A DNA stretch of 53,290 nt from Methanobacteriota archaeon (GCA_020347565.1 CP070732.1:1814890-1868179), one strand, 5' to 3'. Positions 7,728-16,254 are shown, counted from the stretch's first letter. Translations and numbers: made by a program. The notes: generated from the sequence alone by a model not told the origin.

Positions 7728-8399
7728 TCAGCCTGCGCGCTCGAGGTTGTCCGCCCGCTTCGTGAACATCCTCGCCTCGCTCTCGTGCAGCTTGCTCTTC
7801 TCGAGGTACCTGGCCGCCCGAGACCGGAACTTGGCCGCCTTCTCCGTCTGGAGGGCGGCGCCTCTGTCGTGCTTGCGGGCCTTCTCCTCCTGCTTTGCGG
7901 CCTTCCTCTCCAGGTTCGCCATCTTGGTCTGCAGAGCCTCAGGGCTGAGGTCGCTCTCCTCGCCAGCGGCTCCCGCGAGCTCGTCCTCGTACCCCTTTAT
8001 GCACGATCGGTACTCCTTGGCCTTCTCCTGCCTCTCGTCGGACTTCTCCCTGAGCGACACAGCCCGGGAAGAACACCTCTGCGCCCGCGCCTGGTTCGCC
8101 TTGTACTTGTGATACAGCTTGGCGGCTTTGTGGCTGTGCTCGTGCGCCTTCTTCCTGAGTATCGCAACATCCTGGTACGCCTCCGCCTGCGCCCTGGTTG
8201 ATCGCGCTACGCGTATCTGCTCCTCCTTGTCCTCGTCAGTCTCCTCCGGCTTCACGGCCCCCTCCTTCTTCTCGGAGGCGGCCGAAGGCGTCGGCTCCGC
8301 GTCGTCCTTCTTCGTCGCCGGGCTCGCAGGGGGCGAGCTCTTCTTGGCAAGGAAATCGTCGATATCGACGTCCGTACTCCTCTGGAAGTCCTTCCTCAT
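7728..8399 (-). CDS. Coiled-coil protein, function unknown
   Basis: 223 residues. An N-terminal disordered segment rich in Ala, Pro, Ser, Glu and Lys (about 15-65) is followed by a continuous charged helix from about 70 to the end with repeated EKA/ARK heptads. No membrane segment, signal peptide or enzymatic motif is seen. The ATG at 8399 is chosen because the frame has no earlier ATG; a TTG at 8432 is the only extension. It converges with the preceding wHTH gene. It adds to the unusual number of coiled-coil proteins in this window. I do not recognise a family. Confidence 0.65.
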   Translation of the reverse strand: MRKDFQRSTDVDIDDFLAKKSSPPASPATKKDDAEPTPSAASEKKEGAVKPEETDEDKEEQIRVARSTRAQAEAYQDVAILRKKAHEHSHKAAKLYHKYKANQARAQRCSSRAVSLREKSDERQEKAKEYRSCIKGYEDELAGAAGEESDLSPEALQTKMANLERKAAKQEEKARKHDRGAALQTEKAAKFRSRAARYLEKSKLHESEARMFTKRADNLERAG

Positions 8400-8506
8400 T
8401 GATGACCACCATTCCTCCTGCGCGTAAGGCAACGATTGACCGGAATGAGAGCCTGATGCTCAGCCATCAAATCTCCATCTTGAATCATAAGGCTTTTGAT
8501 AGGGAC

Positions 8507-8527
8507 GTCACGCGCTGCATGCGTGAC
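8507..8527. promoter_or_regulatory. Perfect 7-bp inverted repeat, possible operator
   Basis: GTCACGC (8507-8513) and GCGTGAC (8521-8527) flank a 7-base spacer. The repeat lies 29 bases before the TATA box of the RAM-domain gene, in the interval shared by two divergent genes. A dimeric regulator site is plausible. Confidence 0.35.
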
Positions 8528-8555
8528 GGTCTGTCTCAGTCGCCTAGCGCCACAG

Positions 8556-8563
8556 AATAAATA
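8556..8563 (+). promoter_or_regulatory. TATA box for RAM-domain gene pair
   Basis: AATAAATA lies 40-47 bases before the GTG at 8603, leaving room for the GGAGGTG ribosome binding site at 8591-8597. Confidence 0.55.
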
Positions 8564-8602
8564 CAGGCATACGATGATTCGGCGGCGCGCGGAGGTGTCC
8601 CC

Positions 8603-8839
8603 GTGGTAAGGGCCTGCATATTGGTGTGCTGCAAGCTGTTGAAACTGAGGAGGGCCCTGGATGTGGCCAGACGAGAGCCAGGAGTGAAGAGCGCTTTCCC
8701 AGTCCACGGCAGATGGGACATCGTCGTGGAGACGGAAGACCTGCCACTGGAGGACGTTGCCGAAATCGGGATGCACGTCTACGAGACGGAGGGCGTGGAT
8801 ATCGTGGAGACTCTCATCGAGATCCCAAACAAGGAGTGA
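8603..8839 (+). CDS. Stand-alone Lrp/AsnC ligand-binding (RAM) domain protein
   Basis: 78 residues covering just the alpha-beta RAM fold of Lrp/AsnC regulators without a DNA-binding part. Typical features are the opening VRACILVCC, the central GVKSAFPVHGRWDIVVETE and the closing VETLIEIP. In full-length Lrp proteins this domain oligomerises and binds amino acids at subunit interfaces. A stand-alone copy could modulate an Lrp partner or act as a sensor. The start is GTG, supported by GGAGGTG six bases upstream. A second RAM protein follows ten bases downstream. Confidence 0.85.
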   Translation: MVRACILVCCKLLKLRRALDVARREPGVKSAFPVHGRWDIVVETEDLPLEDVAEIGMHVYETEGVDIVETLIEIPNKE

Positions 8840-8849
8840 GGTGGCTCAG

Positions 8850-9071
8850 ATGGTCAGGGCGCTTGTCCTCATGATGCTGGAGCCGAAGACGTTCGACGAT
8901 GCGAACAAGATCGTCCGCATACCAGGCGTGAAGAGCGGCTTCCTGGTGTTCGGCCACTACGACTACGCAGCGTTCGTGGACGCGCCGAGCCTGGAGAGGG
9001 TCAACCAGATCTCGGAGAAGGTCCAGACGCTCCGGTTCGTCAGGTCGGTCGAGACACTCATCGAGAGATGA
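8850..9071 (+). CDS. Second stand-alone RAM domain protein
   Basis: 73 residues with the same fold as its upstream neighbour: opening MVRALVLMMLEP, central GVKSGFLVFGHYDYAAFVDA and closing VRSVETLIER. The two clearly diverged from a duplicated RAM domain. The ATG at 8850 follows GAGGTGG; an in-frame GTG three codons earlier is possible. The tandem arrangement suggests a heteromeric RAM assembly. The ligand is unknown. Confidence 0.85.
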   Translation: MVRALVLMMLEPKTFDDANKIVRIPGVKSGFLVFGHYDYAAFVDAPSLERVNQISEKVQTLRFVRSVETLIER

Positions 9072-9170
9072 CGCTCGGGCGTTGTCGGACACGCCTCGAG
9101 CCGTTCAAGCCCCCGCCGTCGACCGTCGCGCCCCTATAGACCGCAGAATCGTCGATTTCCTTGGTTAACC

Positions 9171-9178
9171 ATTTATAT
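9171..9178 (+). promoter_or_regulatory. TATA box for pyrophosphatase
   Basis: ATTTATAT lies 41-48 bases before the ATG at 9219; a GGGGGAT ribosome binding site sits between. Confidence 0.6.
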
Positions 9179-9218
9179 CGGAAGCTTAATCCACACGCCG
9201 ATTGAGTCGGGGGATATC

Positions 9219-11360
9219 ATGGTCGACATCACACTCGTGATCCCGATCGCTGGGATTGTAGGGCTCGCCTTTGCTGGATATCTTACATGGTACGTCTTCA
9301 GGAAGGATCTCGGCACTCCGGAGATGCAGGAGATCGGCGAGGCCATCCGGCAGGGTGCCATGGCGTTCATGAAGAGGCAATACACCACCATAATCGTCAT
9401 CAGCATCATACTCGCCGTCCTGATCGCCTTGTTGATAGAGCCGCAGCCGTGGGTGGGCCTGTCGTTCTTCGTCGGCGCAGGCGCATCCGCTTTGTCAGGA
9501 TACATAGGGATGTATGTCAGCGTCAAATCGAACATACGCACGGCGGCAGCAGCCCGGAGGAGCCTGGACGAGGCGTTGGTGACATCCTTCCGAGGCGGGG
9601 CCGTGTCCGGGATGGGCGTGGTCTCTCTGAGCCTCCTCGGGGTGGCGGCCGTCTTCTATGTGTTCCACTACGCGATGGGCGAGTCGATATCAGATTCCCT
9701 CGATTCCGCAATCGGATTTGCGTTCGGGGCCAGCTTCGCAGCGCTGTTCGCTCAGCTCGGAGGGGGTATCTACACCAAGGCCGCCGATGTCGGAGCCGAC
9801 CTGGTCGGCAAGGTCGAGGCGGGCATTCCTGAGGATGACCCCAGAAACCCGGCCGTCATCGCCGACCTGGTCGGAGACAATGTCGGAGATTGTGCCGGAA
9901 GAGGCGCCGACCTGTTCGAGTCGACTGCGGCCGAGAACATCGGAGCCATGGTCCTGGGCCTTACCATGTACGAGTTCTTCCATGCCCAGGGATGGAGCGA
10001 GGCAGAGGCTCTGGGCTGGATATTCTTCCCGCTCGTCGCAAGAGCGTTCGGGATCTTCGCCTCCTTGGCGGGGGTCATGACGGTCAAGTTGGGCAAGAGC
10101 GAGTCGCGTGACCCGATGTCCGGCATCAACGTGGGATACTACGTCACTTGCGTGCTGGCAGCGGTGTTCTTCTACATCGCCACCTACTACATGCTCGGAG
10201 ACGACTACATCTACTTCTTCGGCGCAGGCGTGATAGGCATAGCTCTCAGCGTAGTAATCGTCTATATTACGCAGTACTACACCTCGGGAACCTGGAGACC
10301 CGTGAGGGAGATTGCGGAGTCCTCCACGACGGGTCCGGCAACGAATATCATCACGGGTCTCTCGGTCGCTATGGAGACAACGGCCGCACCCGTCCTGGCA
10401 ATCATCGTGGCCCTCCTGGGGGCGTTTGCGCTCGGCCAGATGGCCGCTCCTGACGGAGCGGATACGACCGACGAACTCATATTCGGGTTCTATGGGACGG
10501 CCGTCGCAACGATGGGCATGCTGGCCACGTGCGCCTTCATCCTTGCGACCGATACCTTCGGGCCTATCACAGACAATGCAGGTGGAATCATCGAGATGTC
10601 CAAACAGCCTGAGGTCATACGACGGAGGACGGATAGGTTGGATGCGTGCGGCAACACCACGAAGGCGCTGACGAAAGGGTACGCCATGGGCAGCGCCGCA
10701 TTGGCGGCGTTCCTGCTGTTCGGGGCGTATTTCGAGCGGGTAGCCGCCAAGAAGAACATCTCTCTGGACCTCGCTTTCAGAGTGGACATAGCGCAGCCGG
10801 ACGTGTTCGTCGGTGGACTGCTCGGTGCCATGCTTGTGTTCCTCTTCGCATCGCTCGCAATCAGGGCCGTCGGCAAGGCCGCTCACAACATGATCAACGA
10901 GGTGAGGAGGCAGTTCTCGGAGGATCCCGGGATAATGGAGCGAACATCGAAGCCAGACTACGCAAGGTGCGTGGACATCGCCACCAAGGGCGCCCTCAAG
11001 GCGATGGTGCTGCCCGCGCTGCTGCCGGTCCTTGTGCCGGTGGCCTTCGGGATAGCGATGGCCCACATGGGGTATGACGCTCCACAGGCGGTCGGTGCCC
11101 TGCTTATGATAGGCACGATAACTGGAGTCATGGTCGCCAACATGTTCAACAACGGCGGGGGAGCATGGGACAACGGCAAGAAGTACGTCGAAGAGGGCCA
11201 TCATGGAGGGAAGGGCTCGCAAGCCCATGCCGCTGCAGTCGTGGGCGATACCGTCGGAGACCCGCTCAAGGACACGGCGGGCCCGTCCATCCATGTGCTG
11301 GTGAAGCTGCTCTCCACGGTGACTCTGGTATTCGTCGGACTGTTCGTCGTCGCTGGCTGA
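9219..11360 (+). CDS. hppA: Membrane-bound H+-translocating pyrophosphatase, K+-independent type
   Basis: 713 residues, full length, with about 15-16 membrane helices. It couples hydrolysis of cytoplasmic pyrophosphate to ion export. The catalytic loop carries IYTKAADVGADLVGKVEAGI, DDPRNPAVIADLVGDNVGDC and the later DTVGDPLKDTAGPSIH, binding Mg2+-pyrophosphate through multiple Asp. Residues GNTTKA occur where K+-dependent enzymes have GNTTAA. By established knowledge of this family, Lys here marks K+-independent enzymes, which pump protons. It is monocistronic. In a fermentative or anabolic archaeon it would conserve energy from pyrophosphate made by, for example, the aminoacyl-tRNA and adenosylmethionine synthetases. 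Confidence 0.97.
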   Translation: MVDITLVIPIAGIVGLAFAGYLTWYVFRKDLGTPEMQEIGEAIRQGAMAFMKRQYTTIIVISIILAVLIALLIEPQPWVGLSFFVGAGASALSGYIGMYVSVKSNIRTAAAARRSLDEALVTSFRGGAVSGMGVVSLSLLGVAAVFYVFHYAMGESISDSLDSAIGFAFGASFAALFAQLGGGIYTKAADVGADLVGKVEAGIPEDDPRNPAVIADLVGDNVGDCAGRGADLFESTAAENIGAMVLGLTMYEFFHAQGWSEAEALGWIFFPLVARAFGIFASLAGVMTVKLGKSESRDPMSGINVGYYVTCVLAAVFFYIATYYMLGDDYIYFFGAGVIGIALSVVIVYITQYYTSGTWRPVREIAESSTTGPATNIITGLSVAMETTAAPVLAIIVALLGAFALGQMAAPDGADTTDELIFGFYGTAVATMGMLATCAFILATDTFGPITDNAGGIIEMSKQPEVIRRRTDRLDACGNTTKALTKGYAMGSAALAAFLLFGAYFERVAAKKNISLDLAFRVDIAQPDVFVGGLLGAMLVFLFASLAIRAVGKAAHNMINEVRRQFSEDPGIMERTSKPDYARCVDIATKGALKAMVLPALLPVLVPVAFGIAMAHMGYDAPQAVGALLMIGTITGVMVANMFNNGGGAWDNGKKYVEEGHHGGKGSQAHAAAVVGDTVGDPLKDTAGPSIHVLVKLLSTVTLVFVGLFVVAG

Positions 11361-11386
11361 CGCAGCTTGGACCGCCTCGGCAAAGG

Positions 11387-11395
11387 ATAAATATA
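11387..11395 (+). promoter_or_regulatory. TATA box for rpo7 operon
   Basis: ATAAATATA lies 50-58 bases before the rpo7 ATG and appears to drive the five-gene transcription/translation operon. Confidence 0.6.
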
Positions 11396-11444
11396 CCGAC
11401 AAGCATCGAGTGCACCGCGAGCCGTGTACCAGAGGACTGCCTGA

Positions 11445-12008
11445 ATGTACGTGATATCATCGAAGGAAGATGTCGTCAGAATACCCCCGGGTATGCTCGG
11501 GGAGGATTTCAGCAAGCTCTCGGAGAGACTGACCCAAGAGTCCTTCCAGAACAAGGTCGAGGGCGATGGGAGCTTCACCGTGCTCGTCAAGGACATCGTG
11601 CCCCTCGGGGAGGGACGCATAATCCACGGCGATGGCGCGGTATATCAGAGGGTCAAGTTCGACGCTCTGATGTTCAGGCCGGTCCTGCACGAGGTGGTCG
11701 AGGGCACCGTGTGCGAGATACTGAAGTTCGGCGCCTTCGTCAGGTTCGGCCCTCTTGACGGGCTCCTGCACATAAGCCAGATCATGGACGACAGGATAGA
11801 TGTCGACGTGGACGGCAGGCGGTTGCTCGGCAAGGACACCAAGAGGGAGTTGAGGCTGGGCGACGGCATACGCGCGCGCATTGTGTCGCTGAGCATAAAC
11901 GAGAGGAGCCCTCGCGAGAGCAAGATCGGGCTCACGATGAGACAGCCAGGCCTCGGGAAGCTCGAATGGCTCGAGGAGAACCGCAAGAAGAAGGGTGACA
12001 GGAAATGA
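11445..12008 (+). CDS. rpo7: DNA-directed RNA polymerase subunit Rpo7 (RpoE')
   Basis: 187 residues. Rpo7 forms, with Rpo4, the stalk of archaeal RNA polymerase that binds emerging RNA and assists open-complex formation. The N-terminal tip domain (1-80) includes IPPGMLGEDF. The C-terminal S1/OB domain (82-175) contains GTVCEILKFGAFVRFGPLDG and LLHISQI. The last residues are basic. It heads the operon rpo7-spt4-dephospho-CoA kinase-rps24e-rps27ae, a conserved archaeal order. Its stop overlaps the spt4 start (ATGA). Confidence 0.97.
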   Translation: MYVISSKEDVVRIPPGMLGEDFSKLSERLTQESFQNKVEGDGSFTVLVKDIVPLGEGRIIHGDGAVYQRVKFDALMFRPVLHEVVEGTVCEILKFGAFVRFGPLDGLLHISQIMDDRIDVDVDGRRLLGKDTKRELRLGDGIRARIVSLSINERSPRESKIGLTMRQPGLGKLEWLEENRKKKGDRK

Positions 12009-12190
12009 AGGTCGAGAGGGCGTGCAAGGTCTGCAACTCGATGACCGAAGAGGAGAAATGCCCCCTCTGCGGCGCGGAGACATCCAAGGAGTGGCAGGGC
12101 TACGTGGTCATCCTGGACCACACGAAGTCCGAGATAGCCAGGACGATGGGCATCCATGTCAACGGGAAATTCGCCCTCAGGGTTCGATGA
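12005..12190 (+). CDS. spt4: Transcription elongation factor Spt4 (RpoE'')
   Basis: 61 residues. Spt4 is a zinc-binding partner of Spt5 that keeps RNA polymerase processive. The four zinc Cys are present as CKVC (10-13) and CPLC (22-25), followed by the usual EWQGYVVILD and a C-terminal IHVNGKFALRVR. Length is normal. Translation is coupled to rpo7 by a 4-base overlap, and it overlaps the next gene by 35 bases. Confidence 0.95.
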   Translation: MKVERACKVCNSMTEEEKCPLCGAETSKEWQGYVVILDHTKSEIARTMGIHVNGKFALRVR

Positions 12191-12704
12191 CGCCTTTCCC
12201 GAGGAGGACCTCGTCCTCCCCGACGACCTGAGAGACGAGCTCGCGAGGCCGTTGGGAGACATCGTCCAGGAGAACGCCCTGGACGCGCTCCTGGAAGGAA
12301 GCGAGAGGGTCATAGGCGTCGGCGACGTCGTGACCGTCACGCTGCTCAGGCGCGGCATCGAGCCCGACGTCGCGGTCTTCGACTATCGCACGCGTCGCGC
12401 GAACGCGGACGCCATGAAGGACCTGGTCGGCCGTATGAGCGGCGTGCTCGTCCGCGTGGAGAACCCGCCGGGCATGATCACAAGGGCCCTCTGGAGGGCT
12501 GTCAGGGACGCGGCGCGTGGGACGGAACGGGTGAGAATCGAAGTGGCGGGCGAGGAGGACCTCGCCTCACTTGTCGCGATCGCCACCGCGCCCGCGGGGG
12601 CGCATGTGATATACGGCCTTCCGCAGCAGGGCCTTGCGGTCGTCAGGGTCGATGTCTCGACCAGGGCGTTCGCCGTTGCTGCGATCAGACGCATGAGACG
12701 GTGA
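12156..12704 (+). CDS. GTP-dependent dephospho-CoA kinase (DUF359 family)
   Basis: 182 residues. This archaeal enzyme phosphorylates the 3'-OH of dephospho-CoA with GTP, the last step of coenzyme A synthesis. Family segments: LVLPDDLRDELARPLG (about 19-34), GDVVTVTLLRRGIEPDVAVFDYRT (Asp-rich active region), NPPGMITRALW and VAGEEDLASLVAIATAPAGA. It sits in the conserved slot between spt4 and rps24e. The ATG at 12156 lies inside spt4 (35-base overlap). No later in-frame ATG precedes the conserved region, so the overlap is probably real. Confidence 0.9.
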   Translation: MSTGNSPSGFDDAFPEEDLVLPDDLRDELARPLGDIVQENALDALLEGSERVIGVGDVVTVTLLRRGIEPDVAVFDYRTRRANADAMKDLVGRMSGVLVRVENPPGMITRALWRAVRDAARGTERVRIEVAGEEDLASLVAIATAPAGAHVIYGLPQQGLAVVRVDVSTRAFAVAAIRRMRR

Positions 12705-12708
12705 GACG

Positions 12709-13176
12709 ATGGATGTGGAGATAGTCTCGAAAGACGAGAACGAGCTGCTAGAGCGAACGGAAGTCAGGTTCAAGGCGACTCATGTCAACGAGGGCACTCC
12801 CCGGAGGGAGGAAGTCCGGGACAAGATAGCCTCAATCATGAAGGCAGAGAAGGAACGAGTCATCGTGGATTCGATGCAGTCGGAGTTCGGCAAGACGGAG
12901 ACTCACGGGTATGCGAAGGTGTACAAGACGAAGGACGCCGCCAGGAAGTACGAGCGCGAGCACATACTCGTCAGGAACAAGCTGAAGGAGAAGGCGGCCC
13001 CTGCGAAGAAGGCCGCCCCGGCCGAGGCGGCCGGGAAGGCTCCAGACAAGGAGGAGCCGAAGGAGGCGTCCGAGAAGGTCTCTGAGAAGGGGAAGCCGAA
13101 GGAGGCGCCCCAGAAGCCCGCCGTCAAGGAGAGGTCGAAGGGATCGCCCGAGAAGGCACAGAAGAAGGAGGAATGA
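12709..13176 (+). CDS. rps24e: Ribosomal protein S24e with long charged tail
   Basis: 155 residues; the S24e core (1-95) is typical, with VEIVSKDENELLERTEVRF, HVNEGTPRREEVRDKIA and a TETHGYAKVYKTKDAARKYE segment. Residues 96-155 form an extra tail of Lys, Glu, Ala and Pro with repeats like KEEPKEASEKVSEKGKPKEA, probably disordered. Archaeal S24e proteins are usually about 100-130 residues, so the tail is long. The gene follows the kinase stop by four bases in the rpo7 operon. Confidence 0.95.
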   Translation: MDVEIVSKDENELLERTEVRFKATHVNEGTPRREEVRDKIASIMKAEKERVIVDSMQSEFGKTETHGYAKVYKTKDAARKYEREHILVRNKLKEKAAPAKKAAPAEAAGKAPDKEEPKEASEKVSEKGKPKEAPQKPAVKERSKGSPEKAQKKEE

Positions 13177-13200
13177 CGCGACCGCAGGAGCTGATGACAC

Positions 13201-13401
13201 ATGGCTGACGAGAAGGCGAAGCAGGCCGAGAAGAAGGAGCTGAGAAAGGCCAAGAAGGATTGCTACAAGCTCGAGGGGGAGACGCTTTCGCGCATCAAGA
13301 AGCACTGCCCCAAGTGCGGTCCTGGCGTGTTCATGGCCGAGCACAAGGACAGAACCTCGTGCGGCAAGTGCGGATACACCGAGTTCGTCAAGGGCAGATG
13401 A
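13201..13401 (+). CDS. rps27ae: Ribosomal protein S27ae
   Basis: 66 residues. A short basic helical N-terminus is followed by the zinc ribbon CPKC (residues about 37-40) ... CGKC (about 55-58) characteristic of S27ae in the 30S head. The last gene of the operon. In many archaea kae1-bud32 follows, but here a converging transporter gene lies 28 bases downstream. Confidence 0.95.
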   Translation: MADEKAKQAEKKELRKAKKDCYKLEGETLSRIKKHCPKCGPGVFMAEHKDRTSCGKCGYTEFVKGR

Positions 13402-13429
13402 GCGTTCCGCATAGCCCTCCAAACGATGC

Positions 13430-14716
13430 TCAGGCGGCGCCATCCGGGTCAGCAGGCGCAGCGCTCGAGTGATTCTCTATGCCAATTATCTTCGGGTGGA
13501 GGGCCGCAGTCACCGCCGCCAGGGCTATGACGACCCCTGATATGACGTACCATCGGTGAACGCCGACGACCTCGGCGACGGGCCCCGCCAGAGACAGTCC
13601 GACCGGCATCATCGCCGTGCACACCATGCCTATCATCGTGAACATCCGCCCCTGCATCTCAGGCGGGATCTTGGCCTGAAGGAGAGCCATCGACACCCCG
13701 TTCGCCACTGACAGCATCACGCCAATGACAAGGACGAACGCGATCGCGATGATGATGCGGTCGGGCGGGACCATGCCTATCGCGGCTATTCCGACGCCCC
13801 CCACGCAAAGCGCCGAGAGCATCGTCACTATCTTGCTGCGGAAACCGCCCCAGGCGCCGAGGAGCAGTCCCCCCGCGAGCATGCCCACACCGAAGGTCGA
13901 CTGCAGGGATGCGAACTCGACAACGCCCCCACCGAACCTCTCGACAGCTAGCAGCGGCAGAAGGGCGTCCGCCGGGGCGAAGATGAAGTTCATGATCATG
14001 AACATCATGAGCAGGGCCGGCATGCCCGGCCAGCTCCTGATCAGCCCGAGGCACTCGCGTATGTCCGACAGGATGCTGGTCTGCCCCTGCGAGTCGCCGT
14101 TTGCCCTTGCAGGGTTGGGTATCCTGATCGCCGCGAGGGTCGATATCGCTATGGCGGCCGTTACTATGTCGACCGCCAGCACGCCAGAGACAGACATGAC
14201 CTCGAGCAGGAGGGCCCCGAGGGGCGGTCCTCCCACGGTGCCCGCTCCATGGAGCGCCTGGTTCAGCCCGCCGATCCTGGAAAGGTGCCTCTCGGGCACC
14301 ATGAGCGTCGTGGACGCCTGCATCGCTGGCCAGTGAAACGCCGCGCCCGACGCGCGCACTGCGAGCAGGGCGCAGACCTCCCACACGCCTGCGACGTCCA
14401 AGTAGAAGAGTATCGCGAGCACGCCGGTCGCCGCGGCAACTCCCGCGTCCGCGGCGATCATCACCCTGCGCCTACTCCACCTGTCGACGAGGGCACCAGC
14501 GAAGGGCCCCACGACGATCTGAGGGAGGATGGCGGCCGTGGCCGCGACGGCGAGGTAGGTCGCCGACCCCGTGGTCTTCGTTATCCACCACACGAGGGCG
14601 AACTGCACGAGGCTGCTGCCGAGGAGCGAGAACGCCTGCCCGCCCCAGACCACGAAGAACCGCTTCATCGATGCTGCGTCGCGCGCGTCACCCTGTACCT
14701 CGACCTCGGCTGCCAT
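13430..14716 (-). CDS. MFS transporter, DHA3/EntS-like
   Basis: 428 residues with 12 predicted membrane helices. The opening FFVVWGGQAFSLLGSSLVQFALVWWI and the loop DRWSRRRVMIAADAGVA (loop 2-3 motif) are typical of the MFS_3 group, which exports drugs, macrolides or siderophores. A long cytoplasmic loop separates the two halves around residue 200. The N-terminus carries 15 polar residues before helix 1. The substrate cannot be deduced. It converges with rps27ae and has no obvious partner gene. Confidence 0.88.
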   Translation of the reverse strand: MAAEVEVQGDARDAASMKRFFVVWGGQAFSLLGSSLVQFALVWWITKTTGSATYLAVAATAAILPQIVVGPFAGALVDRWSRRRVMIAADAGVAAATGVLAILFYLDVAGVWEVCALLAVRASGAAFHWPAMQASTTLMVPERHLSRIGGLNQALHGAGTVGGPPLGALLLEVMSVSGVLAVDIVTAAIAISTLAAIRIPNPARANGDSQGQTSILSDIRECLGLIRSWPGMPALLMMFMIMNFIFAPADALLPLLAVERFGGGVVEFASLQSTFGVGMLAGGLLLGAWGGFRSKIVTMLSALCVGGVGIAAIGMVPPDRIIIAIAFVLVIGVMLSVANGVSMALLQAKIPPEMQGRMFTMIGMVCTAMMPVGLSLAGPVAEVVGVHRWYVISGVVIALAAVTAALHPKIIGIENHSSAAPADPDGAA

Positions 14717-14777
14717 GTGCGACGATATCTATGGCCATATGGGATTACCTGATTGGCCACTTGTGTCCACCACGTGG

Positions 14778-15248
14778 TCATCTGAACCAGGCCCGGACCT
14801 TGCGCCTTCCCAGGTACAGGAAGATGAACAGGTTCATCAGGATGGTCCACAGGGGAGCGCCCGGGTCCGTCCTGGAAGGCATGAGTATCAGGCCGAGCGT
14901 CGCGAACATGATCGTGAGGACGGCGATCTTCCTGCCCTTGCGCCAAGCCCAGACCCGTCCCTTGGCATAGCCTCTGGCCAGAGCGAAGGAGAAGAAGGCT
15001 ATGCCCAGCGCTACGACTCCTATAAGCACGAACAGCATCGAGAGCGTGTCGAAATCGACCTCATGCGCGACGGAGGACATCTGCTCCTGCATCTCTGGAT
15101 CGCTGACGATTGCCGCGATCGCGAATGCCAGCAGACCGAATATGAGAAGCTGTATGCCTGATATCGTCTGCGCGATCGCCAGAATGGTCACGCCGAACGG
15201 CCGTCTCCTCGGGCGCTGGGAGGCTCCTGCAGGCGTATGCTGGCTCAC
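14778..15248 (-). CDS. Small integral membrane protein, four helices
   Basis: 156 residues starting at GTG 15248, about 25 bases after a TATA-like TCCTATACTG, so probably leaderless. A basic N-terminus (QRPRRRP) precedes four hydrophobic segments at about 18-47, 68-93, 105-125 and 130-148. The arrangement resembles small uncharacterised archaeal and bacterial membrane proteins of the DUF2127 kind, but that is not a secure match. It is divergent from the EamA transporter gene. Confidence 0.65.
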   Translation of the reverse strand: MSQHTPAGASQRPRRRPFGVTILAIAQTISGIQLLIFGLLAFAIAAIVSDPEMQEQMSSVAHEVDFDTLSMLFVLIGVVALGIAFFSFALARGYAKGRVWAWRKGRKIAVLTIMFATLGLILMPSRTDPGAPLWTILMNLFIFLYLGRRKVRAWFR

Positions 15249-15372
15249 GGTGCGTTAATGGGCCCGGCAGTATAGGACACTTTGTGCGCGTGCCGTACCG
15301 ACGCATCCTCCTCGTCCAGAAACCTTCAATACCAACCTCCTGATACGGCAGGCCAAACTGCCCTGCGAAGAG

Positions 15373-16254
15373 GTGGTAGATATCCAGGCCTGGTTCCTCC
15401 TGTCCGTGTCCGTGACGCTCTTCTGGGGCCTCAGCGGCGTGCTGGCCAAGTACAGCACTGGACGGCTCGGGGTTGCGCGGGTCGCTCTCCTCATCGCGAG
15501 CGTTGAAGGCGTCATGTATTCTGCCGCCTTCCTCGTTCTCAGGGAACCGCACCACATAACACTGTACGAGGGCATATTCGCATCCGCGTCCTGCATCGTG
15601 GGCGTCTCAGGCTACCTGTGCTACTTCGAATCGATAATGGAAGGCCAGGTGGCCATCGCGGGGACCATATCCGCGGCATACCCCGCGCTCACCGTCATAG
15701 GAGCCGTATTGCTGCTTTCTGAGGCGCTCGGCCCGCTGCAGGCAATCGGCGTCGCGGTAATCATCGTGTGCGTCGTAGCCATATCCTACGAGCCCGACAG
15801 GACAGCGGCGAACGCCCTCAACAGACGCTCCCTCCTATTCGCAAGTGCGGCGTTCTTCGCGTGGGGCGCCTGGAGCCTGTCCTCGAAGGTCGCCATAGAG
15901 ATGGTGGGCCCAGGGAACATGTTTGGCTTCTACGTGGTGTCGTCGCTGACCGCGCCTGTGATCTACGCCTGGTTCAGGCACGTCCGGCCGCACAAACGCA
16001 CGTTCGCGAGCCCGGCGCGGTTAATATGGTATCTCGGAGCTGCGTCCCTGGCGCTGAACGTCTTCGGCGCCTTCGCGTACACCTACGCCCTCGACACTGG
16101 GATGGCGTCGCTCGTTGTCCCCATCTCCAGTGCGTACCCCATCGTGACCGCGCTGTTCGCCATAGCCATCCTCAGGGAGAAGTTGAACGCCATCCAGGCG
16201 CTGGCCCTGGTGGGCATAGTCCTCGGGCTTGTCGCAATAGGCGTCACCGTGTGA
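15373..16254 (+). CDS. EamA-family (DMT) transporter
   Basis: 293 residues with ten predicted membrane helices in two EamA repeats (about 5-135 and 150-290). Each ends with the family's proline-containing segment: SAAYPALTVIGAVLLLSEALG in repeat 1 and SSAYPIVTALFAIAILREKL in repeat 2. EamA carriers export or import metabolites such as amino acids or nucleotide sugars; the substrate is unknown here. The start is GTG at 15373. No partner genes are adjacent. Confidence 0.88.
   Translation: MVDIQAWFLLSVSVTLFWGLSGVLAKYSTGRLGVARVALLIASVEGVMYSAAFLVLREPHHITLYEGIFASASCIVGVSGYLCYFESIMEGQVAIAGTISAAYPALTVIGAVLLLSEALGPLQAIGVAVIIVCVVAISYEPDRTAANALNRRSLLFASAAFFAWGAWSLSSKVAIEMVGPGNMFGFYVVSSLTAPVIYAWFRHVRPHKRTFASPARLIWYLGAASLALNVFGAFAYTYALDTGMASLVVPISSAYPIVTALFAIAILREKLNAIQALALVGIVLGLVAIGVTV

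Noticed and set aside
9690..11402. 570-codon minus-strand frame
   Set aside because: It mirrors the pyrophosphatase gene, is rich in His/Arg/Gly as expected of an antisense frame, and resembles no protein.
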